A stretch of DNA of 64,000 nt from Spirochaetaceae bacterium (GCA_028820215.1 JAPPKD010000128.1:1-64000); one strand, 5' to 3'; counted from the first letter of the stretch, positions 7,384-16,623 are shown. A program made the numbers and translations. Notes: generated by a model from the letters alone, not told the origin.

Positions 7384-8990
7384 TCGGTACCGGCGAAGCG
7401 GAAGCCGAACACGTAGCTGTTGCGCATGAAGAAGCGGATGTAGACCGCCTGCCCGACCAGCGGGCTCAGGTCCTTGCCGCCCCAGGTGATCGGCGTGGCG
7501 GTGTCGTCCATGTGGTTGGGGTCGCACTCCGCGAAGGTGTAGCCGGGGATGGCGCGGCCGGCCCGGTCGACCAGCTCGGTGTGCAGCGATCCGTGCCACT
7601 CGCGGCTGAAGGCGCGGTGCTCGGCGGAGCAGTTCACCAGCAGCCGCGGCCCACCGACCTTCACCTCGCGCGACAGCAGGTGGCCGCCCGAGACGCCGCC
7701 GTAGTAGCCGACGAAGCGGTCGCGACGGATGCGGGCCAGGCCGATGGCGCGGGTGTTGTCCGGGAAGCGGTAGCGCCACGGCCGCGAGGATCCGGAGTAG
7801 TACATGTAGAGCCACTCGCCGTACGGGATCGCGGCGCGGATCGACCAGACGTGGCCGGCGTCCCAGCTTCCCTCGGGGCCGCGCGGCAGGAACGGCTTGC
7901 GGTCGCGCGGCCGGTGCCAGTGCATGCCGTCCGGGCTGGCGGTCAGCTCGATCCAGGAGTGGCCGGTGCCGTCGCGCGGCTGCACGCCCAGGTAGCCCAG
8001 GTACTGCGATCCGTACGGCTGCATGGTCATGTGGTCGAAGAACATCTGTTCTTCGTCGTCCGCGCCGTCCGGCATCAGCACCTCGCGCGGCGGGTACCAG
8101 GTCTTCAGGTCGGGGCTGATGTGGATGCTGATCCGGGTGCGCACGTTCTCCACGGCGCCGGCGCGGCCGATGCCGGCGATGCCGGCCTCCGCGCTGCCGG
8201 GCACCTCCTCGCCCGCGCCGATGCCGCCGGCCATGGTCAGCGCCCGGCCGCTGCGCAGCGCGCGGCCGATAAGCCCCTGGAGCTGCTCGGTGGCGGCGCG
8301 CGCGAACGGGCGGCCGCTCATGATCCAGTGCTCGACCCGCGCGTCCCAGTAGAGGTTGTACTTGCTGTCCAGCGCCGGATGCAGCGGGTTGTCCTCGTAG
8401 ATGTTCCAGTCGACGCCGTCGTCACTGAATGCCAGGCAGACCGCGTCCTTGACCGGGTAGTCGTTGAGGTCGGCCTGCGCGTACGCGCGGTGGGCGACGT
8501 CCTTGTAGACGCACATGAAGCGGCCGCGGTCGGCCATCGGCGCCGGCGTCCAGGTGACCGAGAACTCCTGGCACCGCTCGCGGCCGGTCAGCACGATGTT
8601 GGTGCGGTCGAAGCCGCGGTAGGGGAAGCGGTCGGTCAGCGGCTTGCGCCAGTGCACGCCGTCGTCGCTCTCCGCGTAGGACATCAGGTAGGGGCCGTAC
8701 TCGTCGGCCGCCGGGGCCCTGCCGGAGAGCCCCTTGGTCCAGACGCTGGAGCTGGCCAGCACGTACCACATGCGGAACAGGTTCTCCTCTTCGTCGTAGA
8801 GGACGTTGGGGCCGCCCGCGGTGCGCTCCCAGGGAAGGTCGGCCACCAGCACCGGATTGTGCGGATGGCGGACCGCCTCGTTCTGGACGCGGGTGGCGTC
8901 CCAGCGGTCCTCGATGGCGAAGTCGTCCAGGAACAGGTGCAGGTCCTGCCCCGGATCGTCGGGCGTGCCGCGAAAGTAGGCCGGGATCAT
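7380..8990 (-). CDS. Five-bladed beta-propeller glycosidase-like protein (propeller A)
   Basis: A 536-residue protein of the GH32/43/68-like propeller superfamily. It begins MIPAYFRGTPDDPGQDLHLF and has the blade signatures LFLDDFAIEDRWD, NPVLVADLPWE, LFRMWYVLASS and YAESDDGVHWRKPL. The C-terminal beta-rich domain ends VYIRFFMRNSYVFGFRFAG, a tail shared with four other proteins here (21982, 51023, 60016, 61605). The start is set by AGGAGGAGTC before the ATG at 8990. No signal peptide, so it is probably cytosolic. It converges on importer 1. Whether it is an active glycosidase, and on which bond, cannot be told. Confidence 0.6.
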   Translation of the reverse strand: MIPAYFRGTPDDPGQDLHLFLDDFAIEDRWDATRVQNEAVRHPHNPVLVADLPWERTAGGPNVLYDEEENLFRMWYVLASSSVWTKGLSGRAPAADEYGPYLMSYAESDDGVHWRKPLTDRFPYRGFDRTNIVLTGRERCQEFSVTWTPAPMADRGRFMCVYKDVAHRAYAQADLNDYPVKDAVCLAFSDDGVDWNIYEDNPLHPALDSKYNLYWDARVEHWIMSGRPFARAATEQLQGLIGRALRSGRALTMAGGIGAGEEVPGSAEAGIAGIGRAGAVENVRTRISIHISPDLKTWYPPREVLMPDGADDEEQMFFDHMTMQPYGSQYLGYLGVQPRDGTGHSWIELTASPDGMHWHRPRDRKPFLPRGPEGSWDAGHVWSIRAAIPYGEWLYMYYSGSSRPWRYRFPDNTRAIGLARIRRDRFVGYYGGVSGGHLLSREVKVGGPRLLVNCSAEHRAFSREWHGSLHTELVDRAGRAIPGYTFAECDPNHMDDTATPITWGGKDLSPLVGQAVYIRFFMRNSYVFGFRFAGTD

Positions 8991-9096
8991 GACTCCTCCT
9001 CGCCGCGTGTGGGCTGCTGCCATGGTCGCGGGTTGTGCGCCCTGAGTCCATGCACGTCCCGGAGCCGCTGATCGCGGGCTGCCCCTGCGTGCGTGG

Positions 9097-10851
9097 TCAG
9101 CGCCGCTCCGCGGACTGATCGGCGAACAGGCGGCGGTACGCGGGGCTCGTACGCATCAGCTCGCCGGGGGTGCCGGTGCCGGCGATGCCTCCGCCTTCGA
9201 GCACGAGCACCCGGTCGGCGAGCTCTACGGTCGACAGCCGGTGCGCCATGACGATCACCGTCCGCCGGTCAGCCAGCTCGCGGATGGTGCTCTGCAGCCT
9301 GGCCTCCGTGGCCGAGTCGACCTGCGTGGTCGCTTCGTCGAGCACGACGATCGGCGCGTCCTTGAGGAGCGCCCTGGCGATGACGAGCCGCTGCTTCTGG
9401 CCGCCCGATAGCTTGATCCCGCGCTCGCCGATGAGCGTGTCCCAGCGGTCGGGCAGGGACTCGATGAAGTCCAGGATCGCCGCGCGCCGGCAGGCGTCCG
9501 CGAGGGCCGTGTCGTCTGCCGCCGGATCGGCAAGCGTCAGATTCTCCCGGATGGTGAGATTGAACAGCATGCTCTCCTGCCACGCCACGGCATACGACCG
9601 AAGGAGCTCGCGCCGGTCGATGGTCTTCAGGTCCCGTCCGGCAAGCGTGACCGTGCCCGAGGTCGGGCGCTCCATGCCGATCATGAGCTTCGCCATCGTC
9701 GACTTTCCGCTGCCGCTGCGTCCCACGATCGCGGTCACGGCGCCCTGCGGGGCGAAAGCGCTCACGTCTTCCAGCACCGGGGTGCCGCCGTGATAGGCGA
9801 AGTTGACGTGACGAAGGCGGAGCTCGCCCGACCTGGCGTCCTCGAACGGCGGCCGCTGCACGCCGTGCCGGCCGCGCAAGTGAAGGATCACGCGCCGGAG
9901 ACCGGGATACGAGTCCTGGGTGCGCACGGTGATCTCCGCCAGCACCTGCGTCGCCTCGATCAGGTTGGTGTAGAGGCGGAGAAACCCCAGCAGCACCCCC
10001 ACGGACATCTGACCGGTGAGCACGAACAGCCCGCCGACGAAGTACGTCGCGCCGCGCGTGACGAGGTTGTCCTTGATCTCCGCAAGCCCCTGCTGGGCGG
10101 AGTTCACCAGCGCCTGGACGACGCGATAGTAGGTCTGCTCCTTGTTCAGCTCCTGAAACTCCCGGCTGTGGCGTGCCTCCGCCGCCATCGTGCGGAGCTC
10201 GCGCCATCCCTGGATGCGCTCATGCAGCCAGTCGACGTACTCGTAGTACCGGGGCCAACGCAGCTCCGCGTTGGCGCGCATCCGCCGGCTCAGCCAGCGC
10301 GCCAACCCGAAGGACGCCGTCCCGAGCGCCAGGCTGATCAGGGCAAGCTGCCAACTGATGATCACGATGACCACGGCGGTAACGACTGCCCGGGTCGCTT
10401 GGAAACCGGTCTCGATGACGTGCCCGCTGAGGAACGACTCGATCCGTTCCACGTCCTCGTCGACCACCGTGCGCATCTCGCCGGCGGATGCTCCCTGCGC
10501 CTCGTCGTCCGGCGCCGCGAGGTAGGAGCTCCAGATGAGTCGCCTCACCTCCAGGGCCACCCGGTTGTAGACACGATTGGCCTGCCGTGCCGACAGCGTG
10601 TGCAGCAGCGTCTCCAGCCCGAACGCGATCAGGTAGCCGGCGAGCAACGGGGCGAGGAAGCCGATCCTTCCACCCACGAGGACCTCGTCGACGAACGCCC
10701 GGAACAGGAACGCCGGCACCAGCCCGAGTGGAACGAGGAGGAACTTGAACAGCAGCGCCAGCGCCAGGCCCAGCCGGTAGGGCCTGACGCAGGGCGCAAG
10801 CGAGCGCAGCACCACGCGCCGGTTCATCGTGTCCAGGTCCGCGCCGTTCAT
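9097..10851 (-). CDS. Half-size ABC exporter (second of a pair)
   Basis: A 584-residue exporter with an N-terminal six-helix membrane domain (for example LALALLFKFLLVPLGLVPAF) and a C-terminal ATPase domain. Motifs: Walker A GRSGSGKST, Q-loop AWQESML, signature LSGGQKQR, Walker B IVVLDEATTQVD with its catalytic Glu, and H-loop MAHR. The start at 10851 lies 13 nt after the stop of the upstream exporter gene, so the two probably form a heterodimer. Unlike many heterodimeric exporters, both ATPase sites look canonical. Cargo unknown; no precursor-peptide gene is seen nearby. Confidence 0.85.
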   Translation of the reverse strand: MNGADLDTMNRRVVLRSLAPCVRPYRLGLALALLFKFLLVPLGLVPAFLFRAFVDEVLVGGRIGFLAPLLAGYLIAFGLETLLHTLSARQANRVYNRVALEVRRLIWSSYLAAPDDEAQGASAGEMRTVVDEDVERIESFLSGHVIETGFQATRAVVTAVVIVIISWQLALISLALGTASFGLARWLSRRMRANAELRWPRYYEYVDWLHERIQGWRELRTMAAEARHSREFQELNKEQTYYRVVQALVNSAQQGLAEIKDNLVTRGATYFVGGLFVLTGQMSVGVLLGFLRLYTNLIEATQVLAEITVRTQDSYPGLRRVILHLRGRHGVQRPPFEDARSGELRLRHVNFAYHGGTPVLEDVSAFAPQGAVTAIVGRSGSGKSTMAKLMIGMERPTSGTVTLAGRDLKTIDRRELLRSYAVAWQESMLFNLTIRENLTLADPAADDTALADACRRAAILDFIESLPDRWDTLIGERGIKLSGGQKQRLVIARALLKDAPIVVLDEATTQVDSATEARLQSTIRELADRRTVIVMAHRLSTVELADRVLVLEGGGIAGTGTPGELMRTSPAYRRLFADQSAERR

Positions 10852-10864
10852 TCGGCAGCCCCAG

Positions 10865-12604
10865 TCATTCGGCAGTTCCGAAGTGGGCCCGATATTCCGG
10901 GGAGGTTGCATGCAGTTCCTCATGGCTCCCCATGGCCGCGACCCGCCCGCCGGCGAGGAAGGCGATGCGCTCGCTCGACCGGATCGTCGACTGACGGTGG
11001 GCGATGACGATGGTCGTGCGCCCCGCGCTGGCCTGTGTGAGGGCGGCATGGATAGCCGTCTCCGCCTGGTGGTCGATCGCCGACGTGGCTTCATCGAACA
11101 CCAGGATCCGGGAGTCTCGGAGCAGCACGCGAGCGATCGCCAGGCGCTGTCGCTGTCCGCCTGACATCTGCCGGCCGCCGGCGCCGACCACCGTGTCGAG
11201 CCGGTCGGGAAGCGAGCGGACGAAGTCGTCGATCTTCGCGGCTTCGCACGCCGTCCACAGGGCCTCGTCGGGCGGGTCGTTCTCGATCCCGAGGCAGAGA
11301 TTCGACCGGAGCGTCCCCGTGAAGAGGATGGGCTCCTGCCTCACCACGCCGACATCCCGGCGCAGCGCCGCGAGCGGAAAGGATGCGATGTCGCTGCCGT
11401 CGAGCTCGATCCTGCCGGCGCCCGGGCGATAGAAGCGGAGCAGCAGGCTGATGATCGTCGACTTGCCGGCGCCGCTTGGCCCGACGAGTGCGATCTTCTC
11501 GCCGGCCGTCACGTCCAGGCTGAGTCCGGTCAGCACGTCGCTGCGCCCCGCGTAGCCGAACGTGACCCCGTCGAACCGGATCGTCCCGCGTTCTATCCGC
11601 CGGCCGGACGAGGTGCCTTCGACCTCGGTGGGCAGCTCCAATGTGCTGAGATACCGGTCGATGCCGGCCACCCGCTGCTGACTCATCACGCCGGCGAAGT
11701 TGATCGTGGCCAGCGCGGCCCTGGTCATCGCGAAGTACTCGACCAGCGCCACGAATCCGCCGACGGTGAGCTCTCCGCTGCCGATCAGGAGGACTCCCAT
11801 TCCCAGCAGGGCGAGGTGGGCGAGCAGGGAGATGGCCTCCGTCCATCGCTCCGAGGTGAACGTCGCTCGGGCGACTCCCACCTTGAAGCGGATGAGCTCC
11901 ATCCAGTGACGGACGAATCGCCGGTTGACGGTGGCCTCGGCGCTGAGCAGCCGGATCTCGGGCAGCCCGGTGACGATCTCGTAGATCCATGAGCCCACGA
12001 CTCCGTAGCGGCCGCGGAGCTCGCGCGCCTGCGCGCCCGCTTTCCCTCCGAAGCGACGCGTGGCATACGCCGACGCGGGGAGCGTCACGGCCATCAGCAC
12101 GAGCGCGTGCCAACTGATGGTCGCCACGGCGGCGGTGCACACGGCGATCAGCACGCAACCGCTGATGATGCGGATGATCTCCCCCAGCATCCGATGCGCG
12201 TGACCGGAGTCGTAGTGGATGGTGGTGAACAGGTCGCTGGTTCTGGAAGTGTCGAGGACCTTGGACTCAAGCCTCAGCACGACGTCGTGAATCCGCAGCC
12301 GTGACCGGTACCAGAAGTCCCGCTGCAGGGAGACCTGCGTCAGCCGCTCCAGCAGGAAGAGCACCTGGTCGGCGGCGAAGAGCATGAGGAACCCCGCGGC
12401 GATCGCGCCCAGCAGCTCCACCTGGCGGTGCAGGATCACCTCGTCGACGATCAGCCCGAAGACGTACGGGTAGGCGCCGCGCAGGAAGGAGGCCGCCACC
12501 ATCGCCACGAACAGGTTCACGAAGGTGAGCAGCGCCGGCCTCACCCATCTCCAGACGCCGCGGATCCGCCAGAGGCGGCCTTGGCTCGCCGCCAGATCCG
12601 ACAT
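10865..12604 (-). CDS. Half-size ABC exporter (first of a pair)
   Basis: A 579-residue exporter. Membrane helices are spread over residues 20-300 and the ATPase domain follows: Walker A GPSGAGKST at about 375-383, Q-loop VVRQEPILF, signature MSGGQRQR, Walker B ILVFDEATSAID, H-loop IAHR. Its ATG overlaps the stop of the upstream small membrane protein by one base, and the partner exporter follows 13 nt after its stop. Such tightly coupled trios export peptides or lipids, or give multidrug efflux. No peptidase C39 domain is present, so it does not cleave leader peptides itself. Confidence 0.87.
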   Translation of the reverse strand: MSDLAASQGRLWRIRGVWRWVRPALLTFVNLFVAMVAASFLRGAYPYVFGLIVDEVILHRQVELLGAIAAGFLMLFAADQVLFLLERLTQVSLQRDFWYRSRLRIHDVVLRLESKVLDTSRTSDLFTTIHYDSGHAHRMLGEIIRIISGCVLIAVCTAAVATISWHALVLMAVTLPASAYATRRFGGKAGAQARELRGRYGVVGSWIYEIVTGLPEIRLLSAEATVNRRFVRHWMELIRFKVGVARATFTSERWTEAISLLAHLALLGMGVLLIGSGELTVGGFVALVEYFAMTRAALATINFAGVMSQQRVAGIDRYLSTLELPTEVEGTSSGRRIERGTIRFDGVTFGYAGRSDVLTGLSLDVTAGEKIALVGPSGAGKSTIISLLLRFYRPGAGRIELDGSDIASFPLAALRRDVGVVRQEPILFTGTLRSNLCLGIENDPPDEALWTACEAAKIDDFVRSLPDRLDTVVGAGGRQMSGGQRQRLAIARVLLRDSRILVFDEATSAIDHQAETAIHAALTQASAGRTTIVIAHRQSTIRSSERIAFLAGGRVAAMGSHEELHATSPEYRAHFGTAE

Positions 12605-13062
12605 CAGAGCCTGCGCGTCCGCAACGCCTGCAGAACCGAGCTCGTGCCGACCGCAACGTCGATCTCGGTCGCGGTGCCGGCCTTTGGCAGCTTGCCGCTG
12701 TCGGGGTCGATCGAGGCGAGGATCCCGGCGGACCAGTTGGTGCCGTCGCGGGCGCCGTCCGTCACTGACGCGTCGATGACTCCGCCGTCATGTCGCCAGA
12801 CGGCTCTCGTGCCGACCTCGAGGGGCGCGGAGACGATCGCGACGATCTCGACGGTGCCGTCGGACTCGACGCGGGTGATCCGGGCCGCGGCGGTTGCGAA
12901 ATCCGTGAGCTCCACCCTGGTTGCCAGGGCATACAGCCCGTACGAGGCTCCGAGAGTCACGGCCAGCGCCAGGAGCGGCGTCCGGATGCCGATGAACCGG
13001 CCGAACTTGCGGAGGACACCCCCGCGTTGTGGGTCCATGTAGGCAGACGGCCGACCGGTCAC
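12604..13062 (-). CDS. Small single-pass membrane protein of the exporter operon, possible minimal adaptor
   Basis: A 152-residue protein with a basic N-terminus (GVLRKFGRFIGIR), one membrane segment (TPLLALAVTLGASYGLYAL) and a ~100-residue outside domain rich in beta strands (ITRVESDGTVEIVAIVSAPL, TEIDVAVGTSSVLQALRTRRL). The architecture recalls the membrane anchor plus end domain of HlyD-type adaptors but without coiled-coil or lipoyl parts. The start is GTG at 13062, supported by CCGGAG upstream. Its stop shares one base with the next exporter start, so it is coupled to it. I do not recognise a named family. Confidence 0.6.
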   Translation of the reverse strand: MTGRPSAYMDPQRGGVLRKFGRFIGIRTPLLALAVTLGASYGLYALATRVELTDFATAAARITRVESDGTVEIVAIVSAPLEVGTRAVWRHDGGVIDASVTDGARDGTNWSAGILASIDPDSGKLPKAGTATEIDVAVGTSSVLQALRTRRL

Positions 13063-13134
13063 GTTTCGCTCCGGGAAAATGCAGGGCGACGTGCGGCGGT
13101 CGCCGACGACAACTGGCTCAAACTCCGCTCATGA

Positions 13135-13140
13135 TACGCT
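13135..13140 (+). promoter_or_regulatory. Candidate -10 box before the HIT gene
   Basis: TACGCT followed by a 7-nt spacer and GTG at 13148. The spacing would put the transcript start at the start codon. No Shine-Dalgarno sequence is visible. Confidence 0.3.
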
Positions 13141-13147
13141 GCGGATA

Positions 13148-13669
13148 GTGTCGAGAGTTCCATTCACCGACTGTATGCGGCCGCCTTCCGCGGAAGATCA
13201 TGCGGCACGTTCCGACGGGAACCAGACGTGGTCGCGTCTCAGGGATGCCGGTGTTTGCCCGACGTGCCGCGAGATCGAGACCGGTGCTGCGACGGCAGAC
13301 GAGGACGGTCGCCTGATCTTCGACGACGAACGATCATTCGCCGTTCTGGAGCGGTTTCCTCGTGGCTTGGGCCACACCATCGTGATCGCCAAGCCCCATA
13401 TCGCCGACATTACGGATCTGCCGGATCCGCTTGGGTGTCACCTGATGACGTTGATGGTGCGCTTGGCGCGAGCCCTGGCGGAGGTCACGGGCTGCGAGAA
13501 GGTGTATCAGGTCACCATGTGCTCGGGACCGCTGTCCCACTTGCACTTCCAGCTGATACCGCGCCTGCCGGGGGAACAGATCGGAGGTGGCGTGTTCTCG
13601 ACCGAGCGTATGGTCCTGGAGTCGCCAGGACCGCTGGCCGGTGCGATCAGGGCAGCGCTGAAGCGGTGA
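13148..13669 (+). CDS. HIT-family nucleotide hydrolase/transferase-like protein
   Basis: About 173 residues from GTG 13148; an ATG at 13175 would give 164. It carries an N-terminal CPTCRE zinc-knuckle-like pair, the core strand GHTIVIAKPHIADITDL, and the active-site region SHLHFQLIPR. That reads H-x-H-x-Q rather than the three histidines of classic HIT hydrolases, so it is closer to GalT-like or Ap4A phosphorylase-like members, which transfer or phosphorolyse nucleotides. It is divergent from the exporter operon; any link to export is unsupported. Confidence 0.7.
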   Translation: MSRVPFTDCMRPPSAEDHAARSDGNQTWSRLRDAGVCPTCREIETGAATADEDGRLIFDDERSFAVLERFPRGLGHTIVIAKPHIADITDLPDPLGCHLMTLMVRLARALAEVTGCEKVYQVTMCSGPLSHLHFQLIPRLPGEQIGGGVFSTERMVLESPGPLAGAIRAALKR

Positions 13670-13713
13670 GTCGCGCCAGCCTCCTCCGACTGGTGCCTGG
13701 CACGCATCGACGA

Positions 13714-15114
13714 TCAGCCGGCCGGCTCCCGCGCTGACCGATGCTCGGCGTGGCGGTGGCGTTGGCGGTGATGAGCCGCGCACAGGAGCCTGAGGTTGGC
13801 CCGCTCCGCGCCGCCGCCGCGGGCGTACGGGATGCGGTGATCGATCTCCAGCAGATGCCGTGACGCGCAGCGGCGTCCGGTGCGAGGGTCCACATAGGAG
13901 CAGCGCCCGTCGTCCCGCTGCCACACCTCCCGTCGCACTGCCTTCGGGATCGCCCGGCCCGAGGCGCGCGACGTGGCCGCCACAGCGCTGACGCCGGCCC
14001 CCCGCGCGGAACGCTCGCTGTTCGACGGTGCCGGCGCCTTCGCATCTCGCAGCGTCTTCGGCGCCGGAGGAGGTGGGCCGGCAGGCTTGGCGCGCGGCTG
14101 CATCACCGAACGCTTCCACGCGTGCGCCGGCAAATCTCGCGGCGGCTCCGGCGCCGAAGTGCCGTTACAGGCCGATGCTGCCCGCGGCTTCGCTTTCGAG
14201 GCGGCGGCGCCGGCGTGGATCTCTGGCCGGTTCCACGTCGGGTCGGCGTCGGCGCCAGGGTGCACTTCCTGCTCCGGCGCCGAAGTTCGCTCGGCGCTGT
14301 CCGACTGGCTGCCGGCAGGGCGACGGGCACGCCGCGGCGGCCGGGCGGGGTCGTGGCGGTCGAGCCCCTCCTTGACCAACCGCCCGACGAGCTGTCCCAG
14401 CGTCATGCGCGGATCGACGTGCGACAGCAACCCCTTGAGTTGCTCCATGCCGCGCTGGCACTCGGTGTCGATGACCGCCTTTAGCTCCCAGCGCTCCGCG
14501 TCCAGCGGCCGCAGCCGGTCGGCCGGCGCCGCCAGATCGGGGTCCACCCCGGCCAGCATCCGCATGACCTCCCGTGAGCTCTTGCCGACCGCCTCGTCCA
14601 CCAGCGCCTTCCGTGCCGAGAGGTCCAGCTCCGGCGGCGGCGCCTTCGCAGGAGCCGCCGGAGGCGAGCCGCTTGGCTGCCTGGCCGGCCCCGCCGCCAC
14701 CACGGCCTTCGGCGCCGGACCGGTACTGGTCGCGGGGGCACCGCGCGCGGCCCGCCCTTGCTGACGATCGCGGCGATCGAACGCTGACTGCAACTGCGCC
14801 GCCGCGTCCAGCGTCAGCGAGCCGTCCCGCAACCGCTCACGGGTGCCTGCCACCTGCGCGCACAGCTTCATGGCGCCGATCCGCCGATACGTGGCGCCGT
14901 CGCTGTAGCCGAGCCCGTGCTTGACGTAGTCGAACAGGCTGGAGAAGCCGCGGCGCAGGTGCAGCGCGCGCGCCTCGATCTCCACGAGGTGGTCGATGAC
15001 GAAGACCTGGATCTGACGATCGAGCTGCGCCAAGGTGCCGGTCTGCGCCAGCAGTTGGTCGTCGGAGAGGCCGGCAACGGCGGTCTCGGGAATTGCGGTC
15101 CGCGCGTTTGACAT
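13714..15114 (-). CDS. HNH endonuclease domain protein with DUF222-like N-terminus
   Basis: A 466-residue protein. Residues ~15-110 form a helical DUF222-like region (SDDQLLAQTGTLAQLDRQIQ, GLGYSDGATYRRIGAMKLC), followed by a long low-complexity Ala/Pro/Arg linker. The C-terminal HNH nuclease has CSYVDPRTGRRCASRH, the metal-site LLEIDHRIPYARGG, and NLRLLCAAHHRQRH, with two cysteine-containing turns. These proteins are common in high-GC genomes, often in many copies; their role is unclear (mobile-element or defence-related). There are no intron or intein borders around it. A strong sigma-70-like promoter lies directly upstream. Confidence 0.85.
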   Translation of the reverse strand: MSNARTAIPETAVAGLSDDQLLAQTGTLAQLDRQIQVFVIDHLVEIEARALHLRRGFSSLFDYVKHGLGYSDGATYRRIGAMKLCAQVAGTRERLRDGSLTLDAAAQLQSAFDRRDRQQGRAARGAPATSTGPAPKAVVAAGPARQPSGSPPAAPAKAPPPELDLSARKALVDEAVGKSSREVMRMLAGVDPDLAAPADRLRPLDAERWELKAVIDTECQRGMEQLKGLLSHVDPRMTLGQLVGRLVKEGLDRHDPARPPRRARRPAGSQSDSAERTSAPEQEVHPGADADPTWNRPEIHAGAAASKAKPRAASACNGTSAPEPPRDLPAHAWKRSVMQPRAKPAGPPPPAPKTLRDAKAPAPSNSERSARGAGVSAVAATSRASGRAIPKAVRREVWQRDDGRCSYVDPRTGRRCASRHLLEIDHRIPYARGGGAERANLRLLCAAHHRQRHRHAEHRSAREPAG

Positions 15115-15120
15115 GACTTA

Positions 15121-15149
15121 AATATAGTAACCAAAAATAAATAAGTCAA
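15121..15149 (-). promoter_or_regulatory. Sigma-70-type promoter of the HNH gene giving a leaderless mRNA
   Basis: On the minus strand a -35 TTGACT (15149-15144), a 17-bp spacer and a -10 TATATT (15126-15121) are followed by only 6 nt before the ATG at 15114. It is the best-matching promoter in the window and sits in a locally AT-rich stretch that contrasts with the surrounding GC-rich DNA. The predicted transcript start falls at or next to the ATG. Confidence 0.65.
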
Positions 15150-15362
15150 GTATTCTGCTGTAGATGGAGGCGTTCCGGGCAGTCCCGACAGCCGTGTCCC
15201 GGCCGCGTGGGTGGCGGCCTGCGTGGGCATACCTCGAGGGGTCACGGGGAGCGGGACTGAACGACGTTAGCAGCGGCCCCCCGATTTTCGGAAGCGTCGC
15301 CGTCCCGATGTCCACGCGAGGTTGGGGGCAGGCGAGGGGCGAACTCGGGTAGGGTTCACGAG
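15150..15362 (+). promoter_or_regulatory. Intergenic region upstream of the sialidase gene
   Basis: Non-coding stretch between the divergent HNH and sialidase genes. A TAGGGT box at 15350-15355 stands 7 nt before the ATG at 15363. Nothing else recognisable is seen. Confidence 0.3.
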
Positions 15363-16562
15363 ATGGCTTCGTTCTCCGTGGATTCCGTTGGCGAGATCCG
15401 GCACACGCTCGGTCAGCACACCGCGGTCACGCGGGCCGGCAACGGCGACATCCTGGCGATGTACGGCGACTTCACCGACCAGATGGAGGGCCAGACCGGC
15501 TACCTGGTCCGGTCCCGCGACGGCGGTGAGAGCTGGGGCGAGCCGGAGCTGGCGCTGCGGCCGCGCTGGTGGCGCGGCGGAACCCACACTTCGCTCGGCA
15601 TGCAGACGCTCAGCGACGGCCGCATCCTGCTGCCGTGGACCCACGGGGACAGCCTCAAGCACAACCCCACGGGCCGGACCCGCTTCGTGTGCCTGCGCTC
15701 CGATGACCACGGACGGAGCTGGCAGGGGTGGGACGAGCACGCGCTGCCGTTCCATCGTGTGTCGCCCTACGGCACCATCGTGGAGCTTGCCGACGGCACG
15801 CTGCTCTGCCCGGCTCATGGACAGCTTGGCCGTGACCGCGGTTACCTCGGCACCTGCTTCGTGCTGCGCTCGTCCGATCGCGGCGTGACGTGGGGCGACC
15901 ACAGCTTCATCTGCCACGACCACCCCAACGGCGCGAGCGAGACCGACGTGACCCTGCTGCCCGACGGCAGGCTGCTGGCGCTCATCCGAACCGTGGGGTT
16001 TCCGGACGAACGGCCGGCCTCCGCGGGCTAACTGCCCGCGTCGAAGGTGCACTGGGTCGACTACGCGCACTCCGAGGACGGCGGCCGCACCTGGAGCGAG
16101 CCGCAGCGCACGGACGTGGTCGGCCAGAACATGAACGCCTGGGTCACGGCGCGGGGGACGTTGATCGCCGCCTGCCGCGGGATCGACGGCACCAGCCTGT
16201 TGCGGGAGGAGCAGATCCGGCCCGAGAGCCGCCGGTACAGCGAGCAGACCGGCTACGGCATTCACTTCTTCACGGCGGAGGCTCCCGCCGACGGCTCACG
16301 GTGGCGCTACCGGTTCACGCTTCCGGATCCGAGCGGGCTGCGCTACAGCGCCCACCATCAGTCGGGGGAGCCGTCGATGTGCAACCTGAGCGACGGCCGC
16401 GTCATGGTGGTGTACTACTCCTACGACGAGTCGATCTTCTGCGGACTCGCCGACGAGAACTGCCTGAATCCGCTGATCCGCGCCGAGATGGAACGCATTC
16501 CGCACGTGTTCAAGCGCCGCCCCTGCCGAGCGATGCTCACCGAGACCGCCGACGCCGGCTGA
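15363..16562 (+). pseudogene. Sialidase (BNR-repeat) gene with an in-frame TAA
   Basis: One frame encodes a six-bladed sialidase-like protein of about 399 residues if the stop is ignored. BNR/Asp-box motifs are SRDGGESW, SDDHGRSW, SSDRGVTW and SEDGGRTW; the arginine-rich blades and WVDYAHSEDGG follow. The frame is broken once, by TAA at 16029-16031 after residue 222 (PDERPASAG), and resumes with LPASKVHWVDY without any shift. Either it is a nonsense-mutated gene, a sequencing or assembly error, or readthrough occurs. The stop lies in the loop of a 7-bp hairpin. Exo-alpha-sialidase-like proteins of this type act on glycans, but the specific substrate is unknown. Confidence 0.75.
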
Positions 16563-16590
16563 GGCGGAGCCCCCGGCGCTCCAAAGAAGA

Positions 16591-16623
16591 GCTGCCCCCG
16601 AGGCGGGAGACCTCGGGGGCAGC
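16591..16623. terminator. Bidirectional hairpin between convergent genes
   Basis: GCTGCCCCCGAGG (16591-16603) and CCTCGGGGGCAGC (16611-16623) form a perfect 13-bp stem with a 7-nt loop. It lies between the converging sialidase and importer 2 binding-protein genes, so it is well placed to end both transcripts. No U-tract. Confidence 0.7.

Noticed and set aside
13714..15114. HNH gene as a homing endonuclease inside an intron or intein
   Set aside because: It has its own promoter and full DUF222-like N-terminus, and no split host gene flanks it.
15118..15315. A 65-codon minus-strand frame upstream of the HNH gene with an IGG motif, considered as a peptide precursor for the exporter
   Set aside because: It spans the AT-rich promoter region and GC-rich non-coding DNA, has no start context or leader-like composition, and lies 2 kb and a divergent gene away from the exporter.
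16029..16031. Recoding of the sialidase stop as selenocysteine or pyrrolysine
   Set aside because: The codon is TAA, which is not recoded to Sec (TGA) or Pyl (TAG), and no such machinery is present.
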